A stretch of DNA of 30,907 bases, taken from assembly GCA_947254045.1 (NCBI GenBank), contig CAMYBO010000003.1, positions 1-30,907 of the forward strand, in the 5' to 3' direction. Below the pieces are notes generated by a model that saw only the letters and a program-made list of their open reading frames with translations, did not search any database and had not been told where the DNA came from. The stretch is from an uncultured Granulicatella sp. GTDB taxonomy: Bacteria > Bacillota > Bacilli > Lactobacillales > Aerococcaceae. The translations under genes were made by a program, and so were the position numbers. This document shows positions 23,369 through 30,835 of this stretch, piece after piece (within the stretch, counting starts at the first letter, position 1; each line of letters begins with the position of its first letter).

Positions 23369-24377
23369 ACCAATTAGAAATGGAAAGTATGTTACAGACG
23401 GAGCGGTAGCGCTTGCAATGCAAGTGTATGTGCAACAAAATGTATTTTTAGATGATGATATTTTATTTCCTTATTACTGTGATCCAAAAGTGGAAATAGG
23501 TAAATTCCAAAATACAGTGGCGGAAGTAAATGAACAATATTTAAAAGAACATAACATTCAAGTCGTTAGAAGAGATACAGGTGGTGGTGCCGTTTATGTA
23601 GATTCAGGTGCTGTAAATGTTTGTTATTTAATTCAAGATAATGGAGTGTTTGGAGATTTCAAGAGAACGTACGCTCCTGCAATTCAAGCTCTTCATGAAT
23701 TAGGAGCAACTGGAGTAGAACAAACGGGTCGAAATGACTTAACGATTGATGAAAAGAAAGTTTCTGGAGCTGCGATGACGATTGGTAATGGGCGTGTGTA
23801 TGGAGGCTATTCTTTACTATTAGATGTTGATTATGATGCGATGGAAAAAGTTTTAAATCCAAATAAAAAGAAATTACAATCAAAAGGGATTCAATCTACA
23901 AGAGCAAGAGTAGGTTCGATTCGTCCACATTTAGCTCCAGAATATCAAGACATTACGATTGATGAGTTTAAAAACTTAATGACTTGTAAGTTGTTAGGAA
24001 TTGATTCCATTGATGAAGCCAAACGTTATGTATTAACGGAAGAAGATTGGAAAGCTATTGATGAATTAACAGCTAAAAAGTATAAAAATTGGGACTGGAA
24101 TTATGGAGAATCTCCACAATATAGTGACTACCGTGATGGAAGATTTAAAGCAGGAACAATTCAAGTTTACTTAGAAGTAGAACAAGGAAGAATTACAACA
24201 TGTAGTATTCGTGGAGATTTCTTCTCTAAACGAGAAATTCAAGATGTAGAAACTCAATTGATTGGCGTTCGTATGGTAGAGGAAGATATTAAAGCTGTAT
24301 TAGATACATTTGAATTAACAGAATATTTTGGAGCAGTCACTTCTGAAGAGTTAACAAAACTCATTTTAGGAGAGTAA
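23355..24377 (+). CDS. Lipoate--protein ligase of the SirTM operon (LplA2)
   Basis: The 340-residue enzyme activates lipoate with ATP and attaches it to GcvH-L. It has RRDTGGGAVYVDSG (72-85) and the catalytic lysine region DEKKVSGAAM (Lys135), plus the C-terminal accessory domain of two-domain LplA ligases (from about residue 250). AAGGAAAG precedes the ATG inside sirTM. It ends the operon. No terminator is seen before the rplJ promoter 33 bases downstream, so some read-through into the L10 leader is likely. Confidence 0.93.
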   Translation: MYLIEPIRNGKYVTDGAVALAMQVYVQQNVFLDDDILFPYYCDPKVEIGKFQNTVAEVNEQYLKEHNIQVVRRDTGGGAVYVDSGAVNVCYLIQDNGVFGDFKRTYAPAIQALHELGATGVEQTGRNDLTIDEKKVSGAAMTIGNGRVYGGYSLLLDVDYDAMEKVLNPNKKKLQSKGIQSTRARVGSIRPHLAPEYQDITIDEFKNLMTCKLLGIDSIDEAKRYVLTEEDWKAIDELTAKKYKNWDWNYGESPQYSDYRDGRFKAGTIQVYLEVEQGRITTCSIRGDFFSKREIQDVETQLIGVRMVEEDIKAVLDTFELTEYFGAVTSEELTKLILGE

Positions 24378-24409
24378 GCAAAAAAATATTCAAAAATGCA
24401 AAAAAATAG

Positions 24410-24438
24410 TTGACAAGGACTTTTTGTTCCTGTAAACT
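24410..24438 (+). promoter_or_regulatory. Promoter of rplJ-rplL
   Basis: A perfect -35 TTGACA (24410-24415), a 17-base spacer and TAAACT (24433-24438) form a strong promoter. Confidence 0.88.
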
Positions 24439-24447
24439 ATTTTCTAG

Positions 24448-24553
24448 TTGAATGCGACCGAAGACAGTAGGAGGCGTTAGCCTTAATATCCTACCGAGGG
24501 AGAACAAGTTGATCTTATTTCTCTATGTCTTTGTGGGCATAGAGATTTTTTTA
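24448..24553 (+). ncRNA. L10 (rplJ) ribosomal protein leader with terminator
   Basis: CGACCGAAGACAGTAGGAGG and the later CCTACCGAGG match the L10 leader found ahead of rplJ in Firmicutes. GTAGGA (24467-24472) pairs with TCCTAC (24489-24494), with GGC-gtta-GCC inside and a one-sided TTAATA bulge. Downstream, CTCTATG (24521-24527) pairs with CATAGAG (24538-24544), followed by seven T, an intrinsic terminator. In this family, L10 (or L10-L12) binding favours termination. GGGCAT (24535-24540) can instead pair with ATGCCC (24553-24558), an apparent alternative fold. Confidence 0.9.
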
Positions 24554-24588
24554 TGCCCTACCTAAAATTCAGGAGGTGAAACACGAAG

Positions 24589-25092
24589 ATGAGTGAAGCA
24601 ATTATCGCTAAAAAAGCGCAACAAGTTTCTGAAGTTGCTGAACAATTCAAAAACGCAACATCTGTTGTAGTTGTGGATTATTTAGGAATTACAGTAGAAC
24701 AAGCAACAAACTTACGTACAGAATTACGTAATGCAGGTGTACAATTTGCAGTTGTAAAAAACAGCATCTTATCACGTGCAGCTAAAGAAGCTGGTTTAGA
24801 AGGAATGGATGACATTTTCAAAGGACCATCAGCTGTAGCTTTCAGTAACGATGACGTAGTAGCTCCTGCTAAAATCTTAGCTGACTTTGCTAAAAAAGTT
24901 GAAGCTTTAGAAATTAAAGCAGGTGTAATCGAAGGTAAAGTTTCTTCTAAAAAAGAAATCGAAGCTCTTGCAAAATTACCAAACCGCGAAGGCTTACTAT
25001 CAATGCTATTATCAGTATTACAAGCACCAGTTCGCAACACTGCATTGGTATTCAAAGCCGTTGCAGATCAAAAAGATGGCGCAGCTGCTTAA
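24589..25092 (+). CDS. rplJ: 50S ribosomal protein L10
   Basis: L10 anchors the L7/L12 stalk to the 23S rRNA. The 167-residue protein has VVVDYLGITVEQATNLRTEL and the VKNSILSRAAKEAG block. Its C-terminal helix, from PNREGLLSMLLSVLQAPVRN, carries the L7/L12-binding sites. AGGAGGTG lies before the ATG. It is followed 60 bases later by rplL and controlled by the L10 leader. Confidence 0.98.
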   Translation: MSEAIIAKKAQQVSEVAEQFKNATSVVVVDYLGITVEQATNLRTELRNAGVQFAVVKNSILSRAAKEAGLEGMDDIFKGPSAVAFSNDDVVAPAKILADFAKKVEALEIKAGVIEGKVSSKKEIEALAKLPNREGLLSMLLSVLQAPVRNTALVFKAVADQKDGAAA

Positions 25093-25152
25093 AGCTAGCT
25101 AGCTAATCAAACAATAACAAAAATTAATGAACCAAAATGGAGGAATTTTAAA

Positions 25153-25521
25153 ATGGCATTAAACATTGAACAAATCATTGCTGACATTAAAGAAGCAACT
25201 GTATTAGAATTAAACGACTTAGTAAAAGCAATCGAAGAAGAATTTGGCGTAACAGCAGCAGCTCCTGTAGCTGTAGTAGCTGGTGGCGCTGGTGAATCTG
25301 CTGAAGAAAAAACTGACTTCACTGTAGAATTAACATCTGCAGGCGACAGCAAAATTAAAGTAATTAAAGTTGTTCGTGAAGCTACTGGTTTAGGATTAAA
25401 AGAAGCTAAAGCTGTAGTTGATGGCGCTCCTGGCGTATTAAAAGAAGGCGTAGCTAAAGAAGAAGCAGAAGCATTAAAAGCTCAATTAGAAGAAGTTGGA
25501 GCTTCTGTAACATTAAAATAA
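25153..25521 (+). CDS. rplL: 50S ribosomal protein L7/L12
   Basis: The 122-residue stalk protein has the N-terminal dimer region (ALNIEQIIADIKEATVLELN), an Ala/Val/Gly hinge (AAAPVAVVAGGAGES) and the factor-binding C-terminal domain (KIKVIKVVREATGLGLKEAK). Four copies or more per ribosome recruit translation GTPases. TGGAGG precedes the ATG, and a strong terminator follows the stop. Confidence 0.98.
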   Translation: MALNIEQIIADIKEATVLELNDLVKAIEEEFGVTAAAPVAVVAGGAGESAEEKTDFTVELTSAGDSKIKVIKVVREATGLGLKEAKAVVDGAPGVLKEGVAKEEAEALKAQLEEVGASVTLK

Positions 25522-25539
25522 TTTTTAATGACACTTTCG

Positions 25540-25568
25540 AGGTCGGACGATTATGTCCGGCCTTTTTT
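25540..25568 (+). terminator. Terminator of rplJ-rplL
   Basis: AGGTCGGAC (25540-25548) pairs with GTCCGGCCT (25555-25563), with one G-T pair and a 6-base loop, then T to 25568. Confidence 0.92.
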
Positions 25569-25645
25569 GTTGCCTAAAAATGAATGTTTCTAGTGAGTTT
25601 GAATACAACCGTTCGTTTTTAATCAAAATCTTATGTTTTAATCTA

Positions 25646-25674
25646 TTGATTTTATAAGTTTTAAGTATTAAAAT
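25646..25674 (+). promoter_or_regulatory. Promoter of xpt-pbuX
   Basis: TTGATT (25646-25651), 17 bases and TAAAAT (25669-25674) form a fair sigma-A promoter, giving a leader of about 90 bases. Confidence 0.6.
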
Positions 25675-25683
25675 ACAGATATT

Positions 25684-25721
25684 CTCTATAAAACGCGTTT
25701 GGAACGTATGCTTTTGTAGAG
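25684..25721 (+). promoter_or_regulatory. 5'-proximal leader hairpin of xpt-pbuX
   Basis: CTCTATAAAA (25684-25693) pairs with TTTTGTAGAG (25712-25721, one T-G pair), extended by GCG/TGC after a bulged C. It would form the very start of the transcript. It does not match the purine riboswitch aptamer, and no terminator follows, so its role is unknown. Confidence 0.45.
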
Positions 25722-25772
25722 GGTGCAAGAGTGTGAGAAAATAAGAAAACTATTGGATTAGTAGGAGGACTT

Positions 25773-26354
25773 ATGAAATTACTAGAAGAACGCATTTTGA
25801 AAGATGGTTATGTTTTAGGGGAGAATATTCTTAAAGTGGATTCCTTTTTAACCCACCAAGTGGATATTCGTCTAATGCATGAAATTGGAAAAGTTTTCGC
25901 AGAAAAATTTGCGAATGCTGGAATTACAAAAGTTGTAACAATTGAAGCGTCAGGTATTGCTCCAGCGGTTTATGTAGCTGACAAATTAGATGTTCCAATG
26001 ATTTTTGCAAAGAAATCTAAAAACATTACAATGAATGAAGGAGTGCTAACTGCCGAAGTATATTCCTTTACTAAAAAAGTAAGTAATACGGTATCTATTG
26101 CCGGTAAATATCTTTCTGCGGAAGATAAGGTATTGATTATTGATGACTTCTTAGCGAATGGTCAAGCTGCTAAAGGATTGATTGAAATCATTGAACAAGC
26201 AGGTGCTAAAGTAGAAGCGGTAGGAATTGTCATCGAAAAATCATTCCAAGAGGGTCGTGGATTGATCGAAGAGGCTGGATATCCAGTGATATCATTAGCT
26301 CGTATTGAACGTTTTGAAAATGGGAATGTTATTTTTAAGGAGGCAGATTTATAA
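25773..26354 (+). CDS. xpt: Xanthine phosphoribosyltransferase
   Basis: Xpt converts xanthine and PRPP to XMP for purine salvage. The 193-residue length is standard. The PRPP-binding motif VLIIDDFLANGQAAKG is at about residues 122-137, and the N-terminal LLEERILKDGYVLGENILKV and IEASGIAPA segments are characteristic of Xpt. AGGAGG precedes the ATG. Its stop codon overlaps the start of pbuX by one base, so the ligase-like salvage enzyme and its transporter are made together. Confidence 0.96.
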   Translation: MKLLEERILKDGYVLGENILKVDSFLTHQVDIRLMHEIGKVFAEKFANAGITKVVTIEASGIAPAVYVADKLDVPMIFAKKSKNITMNEGVLTAEVYSFTKKVSNTVSIAGKYLSAEDKVLIIDDFLANGQAAKGLIEIIEQAGAKVEAVGIVIEKSFQEGRGLIEEAGYPVISLARIERFENGNVIFKEADL

Positions 26355-27613
26355 TGCAACAACAAAAGCACTCGCAAGCAGCAGTTTTAGGCTTACAACA
26401 TTTATTAGCAATGTATTCAGGTTCTATTCTTGTTCCTCTAATGATTGCTACAGCTTTAGGATATTCTAGTGAACAATTAACGTATTTGATTTCTACAGAT
26501 ATTTTCATGTGTGGGGTTGCTACATTATTACAACTTCAATTAAACAAACACTTTGGTGTAGGTCTTCCGATTGTGTTAGGGGTAGCATTTCAATCGGTGG
26601 CGCCTTTAATTATGATTGGTAAGAGCCATGGTAGTGGAGCGATGTTCGGTGCTTTAATCGTTTCAGGGATTTATGTCATTTTAGTTTCAGGTATATTTTC
26701 TAAATTAGCGAACTATTTCCCTTCGATTGTTACGGGTTCTGTTATTACAACAATTGGATTAACATTAATACCAGTAGCGATTGGAAATATGGGAAATAAT
26801 TCCCCGGAGCCAACTGCGCAAAGTTTATTACTTTCAATTATTACAGTTGTTATTATTCTTTTGATTAATATTTTTACAAAAGGATTTATCAAATCGATTT
26901 CGATTTTAATTGGGCTGATTGTTGGAACAGTTGTTGCAGCAAGTATGGGCTTGGTTGATTTTTCACCGGTACAGCAAGCGGCTGTTGTTCATGTTCCGTC
27001 TGTATTTTATTTTGGAATGCCGACTTTTGAATTGTCATCTATTGCAATGATGTGCATTATTGCGACAGTTTCAATGGTGGAGTCTACTGGAGTTTATATG
27101 GCTTTATCAAATATTACTGGTGAAACAATTGATGCAACTCGTCTTCGTAATGGGCTTCGTGCTGAAGGGATGGCAGTGTTACTTGGTGGGTTGTTTAATA
27201 CATTTCCATACACAGGATTTTCTCAAAATGTTGGATTAGTAAAAATTTCTGGAGTAAAAAATCGTCTTCCAATTTACTACGCTGCAATCTTTTTAATTAT
27301 TTTAGGTCTATTGCCTAAGTTTGGATCGTTAGCGCAAATTATTCCTAGTCCTGTCATTGGAGGAGCGATGGTTGTAATGTTTGGTTTTGTATCGCTTCAA
27401 GGGATGCAAGTGTTATCAACGGTTGATTTTGTGGATAATGAACATAATTTCTTAATCGCAGCGATTTCCATTAGTATGGGTGTTGGGTTTAACAATAGTA
27501 ATTTATTTATTAGCATGCCAACTGCAGTTCAAATGTTTTTCTCAAATGGGATTGTAGTAGCGAGTGTCGTAGCAATTTTCTTAAATACTGTGTTAAATCG
27601 AAAGAAAAATTAG
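26354..27613 (+). CDS. pbuX: Xanthine permease (nucleobase:cation symporter-2 family)
   Basis: The 419-residue integral membrane protein is rich in hydrophobic helices (12-14 expected). It carries the NCS2 features QHLLAMYSGSILVPL in helix 1, GLTLIPVAIGNMG, ESTGVYMALS and NTFPYTGFSQNVGLV. Linkage to xpt points to xanthine as substrate; uracil or urate permeases share the fold. AAGGAGG lies inside the end of xpt, and the TAATG junction couples translation. A terminator follows. Confidence 0.93.
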   Translation: MQQQKHSQAAVLGLQHLLAMYSGSILVPLMIATALGYSSEQLTYLISTDIFMCGVATLLQLQLNKHFGVGLPIVLGVAFQSVAPLIMIGKSHGSGAMFGALIVSGIYVILVSGIFSKLANYFPSIVTGSVITTIGLTLIPVAIGNMGNNSPEPTAQSLLLSIITVVIILLINIFTKGFIKSISILIGLIVGTVVAASMGLVDFSPVQQAAVVHVPSVFYFGMPTFELSSIAMMCIIATVSMVESTGVYMALSNITGETIDATRLRNGLRAEGMAVLLGGLFNTFPYTGFSQNVGLVKISGVKNRLPIYYAAIFLIILGLLPKFGSLAQIIPSPVIGGAMVVMFGFVSLQGMQVLSTVDFVDNEHNFLIAAISISMGVGFNNSNLFISMPTAVQMFFSNGIVVASVVAIFLNTVLNRKKN

Positions 27614-27632
27614 AGAAACTTTTAAAAATTAT

Positions 27633-27663
27633 AAGAGAAGGTCTAAAGGATCTTCTCTTTTTT
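27633..27663 (+). terminator. Terminator of xpt-pbuX
   Basis: AAGAGAAGGTC (27633-27643) pairs with GATCTTCTCTT (27649-27659) with one G-T pair and loop TAAAG, followed by T to 27663. Confidence 0.88.
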
Positions 27664-27682
27664 GTTTTTCAGAAAAAAGAGA

Positions 27683-27688
27683 TATAAT
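27683..27688 (+). promoter_or_regulatory. -10 element before the second Nudix gene
   Basis: A consensus TATAAT lies 25 bases before the ATG. The nearest -35 candidate, TTGTTT at 27662-27667, is only 15 bases away and overlaps the preceding terminator tail. Confidence 0.5.
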
Positions 27689-27713
27689 AGTGAGTGCGAT
27701 TGGAGGAAGATAG

Positions 27714-28244
27714 ATGAAAGATTTACAATTTTATTTAGAATTAGAAGACAAGGAATGGGAGAGAACAGGCGAACAAAAGGATCGTCATTGTGCAAGAGCG
27801 ATTGTAGTGGATGATGAAGATCGGTTCTACTTTGTTCAAATCACTAGAGATGATTTATTCGGACTAGGAACTTATATCGAAACTGCCGGTGGAGGTTTAG
27901 AAGAAAATGAAAATGCAGAAGAAGCGGTGGTAAGAGAAGTTAAAGAAGAATTAGGTATCAATAGTAAATTGTTATGTAAAATCGGAATAGTGAGTGACTA
28001 TTATCACGCAGTGAATCGTCATAATATGAACCATTATTATTTATGTAAAATGAAGAGTCGTGGAGAGCAAGAGTTACTAGATTATGAAAAAAATGATTTT
28101 CAAATGAAGGTGTTAACGCTTGGATATGAAGAAGCGGTAAAATTGTATAAAAGTCAAACAGACAAAAAATTAGGAAGATTATTAACGAATCGAGAGTTAC
28201 CGATTTTGAAAGTAGCTAAACAATGGTTAGAGGAAAATAAATAG
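27714..28244 (+). CDS. Nudix hydrolase, substrate unknown
   Basis: The 176-residue protein has a complete Nudix box from GGGLEENENAEEAVVREVKEELGI (starting near residue 59), preceded by RAIVVDDEDRFYFVQI. It is unlike the MutT-type protein in the mnmE operon: it has a longer N-terminus and a YYHAVNRHNMNHYYLC segment. It presumably hydrolyses a nucleoside-diphosphate-linked compound, but the sequence does not show which. GGAGGA precedes the ATG. It lies 12 bases upstream of a small unknown gene, probably one operon. Confidence 0.85.
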   Translation: MKDLQFYLELEDKEWERTGEQKDRHCARAIVVDDEDRFYFVQITRDDLFGLGTYIETAGGGLEENENAEEAVVREVKEELGINSKLLCKIGIVSDYYHAVNRHNMNHYYLCKMKSRGEQELLDYEKNDFQMKVLTLGYEEAVKLYKSQTDKKLGRLLTNRELPILKVAKQWLEENK

Positions 28245-28256
28245 GAGGCGAGAAAA

Positions 28257-28574
28257 GTGAATCAATCCTATTATGCTTTTAAAATGTTGACGCATGTATT
28301 AAATGTAAATCAAATACAGTTGCCACCGGATGAATTTAAAGTAATATTAGATACGTTGCAAGAAGGTCGTTTAAGTGAAGTGAAAAAGAGCTTTTCTCCA
28401 TTAGGGAAATTAGTTGCAAGAGTGTTTGAGGTAGAACAGCTAAATGTTCATCAATATTATTTTGTAGAATGGGGAAATCAAGCAATAGCTGTTACGAGTA
28501 GTGCGGATTTGTTGGCGGTATTAGTAAAAGCTGCGCCGGAGCAACCAGAGATTCGAATTTGTACAGAAAAATAG
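28257..28574 (+). CDS. Small protein of unknown function
   Basis: This 105-residue protein starts at GTG eight bases after AGGAGG. It is soluble and mixed-charge, with FKMLTHVLNVNQIQ, SPLGKLVARVFEVEQLNVHQYYFVEW and a valine/leucine-rich stretch near residue 85. There is no signal peptide, membrane segment or motif that I recognise. It follows the Nudix gene closely. Its 3' end abuts, and overlaps by 16 bases, the truncated permease remnant, so its C-terminus may itself have been affected by that rearrangement. Confidence 0.65.
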   Translation: MNQSYYAFKMLTHVLNVNQIQLPPDEFKVILDTLQEGRLSEVKKSFSPLGKLVARVFEVEQLNVHQYYFVEWGNQAIAVTSSADLLAVLVKAAPEQPEIRICTEK

Positions 28575-29469
28575 AAAATAAGTTTGTAGTCGAGTATAGT
28601 TTATCTATTGCGATTCCTACGTTAGCGTTCAAAGCATTTATGCAAGATATTAAACAAGAAACATTTACAACAGGGTTAAACGTATTTATTTTTGGTTTTA
28701 TCGCTTATGCAATTTTAATTGTTTTAGGAGAATTATTCTTCATGAAAGAGAAAGGGAATCGTAAAACGACTCTTTCTGTTTAACTACATTTGGTTCAACA
28801 ACATTCTTTGGTATTCCAATTATTAATGGATTACTAGGAGCGACTGGTACATTATATGCGAATATTTTCAACTTAGCTTATCGTGTATTCTAATATTCAT
28901 ATGGTTTAATTCGTATGAGTGGTATGAAATTTGAAAAGAAAAACTTAAAATTAATTTTTGGAAATATGATCGTAATTGCAACTTTTGCAGGTTTATTAAT
29001 TTGGGTATTCCAAGAATCATTACCACAAGTTGCTGTAATGGATAAAGATAAAGAAATTATGGTAGCTTTCTTACGTATTGATAAAACAGCTCCATGGTTA
29101 TTTAAAGCTATTTCTTATTTAGCGGACTTAAGTTCACCGTTAGCTTGGTTAACAATTGGGATTACATTAGGGAACATTTCTTTAAATGATGCTGTAAAAG
29201 AACATGCAGTATGGTTTTTATAGTTTAGTGAAATTATTAGTGGTTCCAGCTATTTTGTAGCAATTATTTTTGCAGTACGTCCATTCTTACCAATGGGAAT
29301 TATTATTATGCTTGCAACACCACCTGCAACAGTAGTAGTAGCTTATGCGATTAAATATGATCGTGAAGCAGTTTTAGTAAGTAATGCATCATTATTAGCA
29401 ACAGTATTAAGTGTTGCGGCAGTAGTATTTTGGATTGTAGTAGGCTCAGTTATTTTAAAAGGTCTATAA
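28559..29469 (+). pseudogene. Decayed AEC-family (auxin efflux carrier/malate permease type) transporter
   Basis: Three-frame reading recovers one permease: SLSIAIPTLAFKAFMQDI, then TTFGSTTFFGIPIINGLLG, then YSYGLIRMSGMKFEKKN, PLAWLTIGITLG, and a tail ending VVGSVILKGL before TAA at 29467-29469. The FGSTTFFGIPI and PLAWLTIGITLG blocks are AEC-family hallmarks. Lesions: about 25-30 N-terminal residues are absent; a one-base loss near 28781 ends the first frame; an in-frame TAA at 28891 replaces an expected codon of VF-YSYG; a T-run near 29216-29220 has one base too many; and a T-run near 29254-29258 has one too few. It cannot make a full protein as written. Confidence 0.82.
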
Positions 29470-29545
29470 TCTAAGTTCGATATTAGAGGAATAGAAAGTA
29501 TTAGCATATGAAGTTCGTGATGAAGAAAAACCAATTTTCGAAGCA

Positions 29546-30490
29546 GTGAATGAAAAATTTGGTTATGAATTAGAAACAACACCTGAATATTTAAATTCAG
29601 CAGAAACAGCACGATTAGCAGAAGGTTATCAAGCAGTAATCTTACGTGGAAATTGCTGGGCAAATAAAGAAAATTTAGAGATTTATAAAGAGTTAGGCGT
29701 TAAATATGTGATTACTCGTACAGTAGGGGTAAACCACATTGATGCAGCTTACGCACGTGAATTAGGATTTAAATTAGGATATGTACCATTCTATTCACCA
29801 AATGCGATTAGTGAATTAGCAGTAACACTAGCAATGACTTTATTAAGAAATGTTGCTTATACAGTTTCAAAAACAAGCAAACAAAATTTCCGTGTAGATG
29901 CACAAATGTTTTCCAAAGAAATTCGTAACTGTACAGTAGGTGTTGTAGGGATTGGCCGTATTGGTTTAACAACAGCAAGCTTATTCAAAGGATTAGGTGC
30001 TAAAGTTTTAGCATATGATGCATTCCCTAAAGAAGGAGTAGAAGATATTTGTACTCAAGTATCTTTAGATGAATTATTAGCGAATTCAGATGTCATTAGT
30101 ATTCATGCACCATATATTCCAGCAAATGGTAAAGTAATTACAAAAGACTTTATTAGTAAAATGAAAAAAGGTGCTATCTTAGTAAACACAGCTCGTGGTG
30201 AGTTACAAGTTGTTGACGCTATTATCGAAGCGGTTGAATCTGGCTACTTATCAGGTGTAAGTTTAGATGTATTAGAAGGCGAAAGTGCAGTATTCTTTAA
30301 AGACTTACAAGGTCAAATAATCGAAGATCTTGAAGTTGCAAAATTAGTAGACTTATATCCTCGTGTATTAATTACTCCTCATATGGGAAGTTATACAGAT
30401 GAAGCAGTATTAAACATGATTGAAACAAGTTTCGAAAATATTAAAGAATATGAAGAAACAGGTCAAGGTAAATTTGATATTCAAGGTTAA
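29546..30490 (+). CDS. D-lactate/D-2-hydroxyacid dehydrogenase (VanH/D-LDH type), start codon lost
   Basis: The enzyme interconverts a 2-oxoacid and its D-2-hydroxyacid with NADH. It has VGIGRIG (134-140), catalytic Arg217 in NTARGE, Glu244 in DVLEGE and His279 in TPHMGSYTDEAV, at the spacings of known D-LDHs. From the GTG at 29546 it has 314 residues, but homologous codons continue upstream in frame to 29495 (KVLAYEVRDEEKPIFEA). There the expected ATG is TAG (29492-29494), behind AGAGGA. The full protein would be 332 residues. As read, translation must start internally without the first beta strand, so activity is doubtful. A terminator follows. Confidence 0.8.
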   Translation: MNEKFGYELETTPEYLNSAETARLAEGYQAVILRGNCWANKENLEIYKELGVKYVITRTVGVNHIDAAYARELGFKLGYVPFYSPNAISELAVTLAMTLLRNVAYTVSKTSKQNFRVDAQMFSKEIRNCTVGVVGIGRIGLTTASLFKGLGAKVLAYDAFPKEGVEDICTQVSLDELLANSDVISIHAPYIPANGKVITKDFISKMKKGAILVNTARGELQVVDAIIEAVESGYLSGVSLDVLEGESAVFFKDLQGQIIEDLEVAKLVDLYPRVLITPHMGSYTDEAVLNMIETSFENIKEYEETGQGKFDIQG

Positions 30491-30499
30491 TTTGAGAAG

Positions 30500-30532
30500 A
30501 AACACTCTAGGCGAAAGCTTAGAGTGTTTTTT
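30500..30532 (+). terminator. Terminator after the D-LDH-like gene
   Basis: AAACACTCTA (30500-30509) pairs with TAGAGTGTTT (30520-30529), and the stem continues GGC/GCT to a GAAA tetraloop. T runs to 30532. Confidence 0.93.
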
Positions 30533-30535
30533 AAA

Positions 30536-30599
30536 TGACTTTAGTCATGGTAAGTAGTGACTTTAGGCACTAAACGATAAGGGAAGAATTAGGTATACT
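30536..30599 (+). promoter_or_regulatory. Phased direct repeats and -10 element before a small membrane-protein gene
   Basis: TGACTTTAG occurs at 30536-30544 and again at 30558-30566, exactly 22 bases apart, with TAGTG/CACTA as an inverted repeat around the second copy. A -10-like TATACT follows at 30594-30599 with no clear -35. Two 9-base repeats one double-turn apart, upstream of a weak promoter, resemble binding sites of response regulators such as the LytTR type. The match to their consensus is only partial. Confidence 0.45.
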
Positions 30600-30631
30600 A
30601 AACATGTAAAAACGTAAAGGAAGTGATTGGA

Positions 30632-30823
30632 ATGACAGAAGTAAAAGAAAATAACAAAATGAAAAAAATATTTAAAAACTTATTCTGGTTTTATGTTGCA
30701 GTGTTAATGATATTAATGGTGAAAGTATTCGTTAGTGGAGAATCAGTCGTTGAATACATAACGGGAGAAAAGTTTGTACTCTTCATTCCGATTTTACTAG
30801 GAGTGATTTCAGAAGAAGTTTAA
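30632..30823 (+). CDS. Small membrane protein of unknown function
   Basis: The 63-residue product begins MTEVKENNKMKKIFKNLF and has two hydrophobic stretches, FWFYVAVLMILMVKVFV and FVLFIPILLGVI, separated by a short polar loop. ATG 30632 is chosen because AAAGGAAGTG precedes it at good spacing; a GTG three codons earlier lies inside that site. It lies behind a phased direct repeat and 12 bases before another gene that starts with its own AGGAGG. The family is not recognised. Confidence 0.6.
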   Translation: MTEVKENNKMKKIFKNLFWFYVAVLMILMVKVFVSGESVVEYITGEKFVLFIPILLGVISEEV

Positions 30824-30835
30824 GGAGGAATAACA

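Noticed and set aside
25681..25772. Possible purine riboswitch ahead of xpt.
   Set aside because: The conserved core segments of the aptamer are absent and no terminator or sequestering stem follows.
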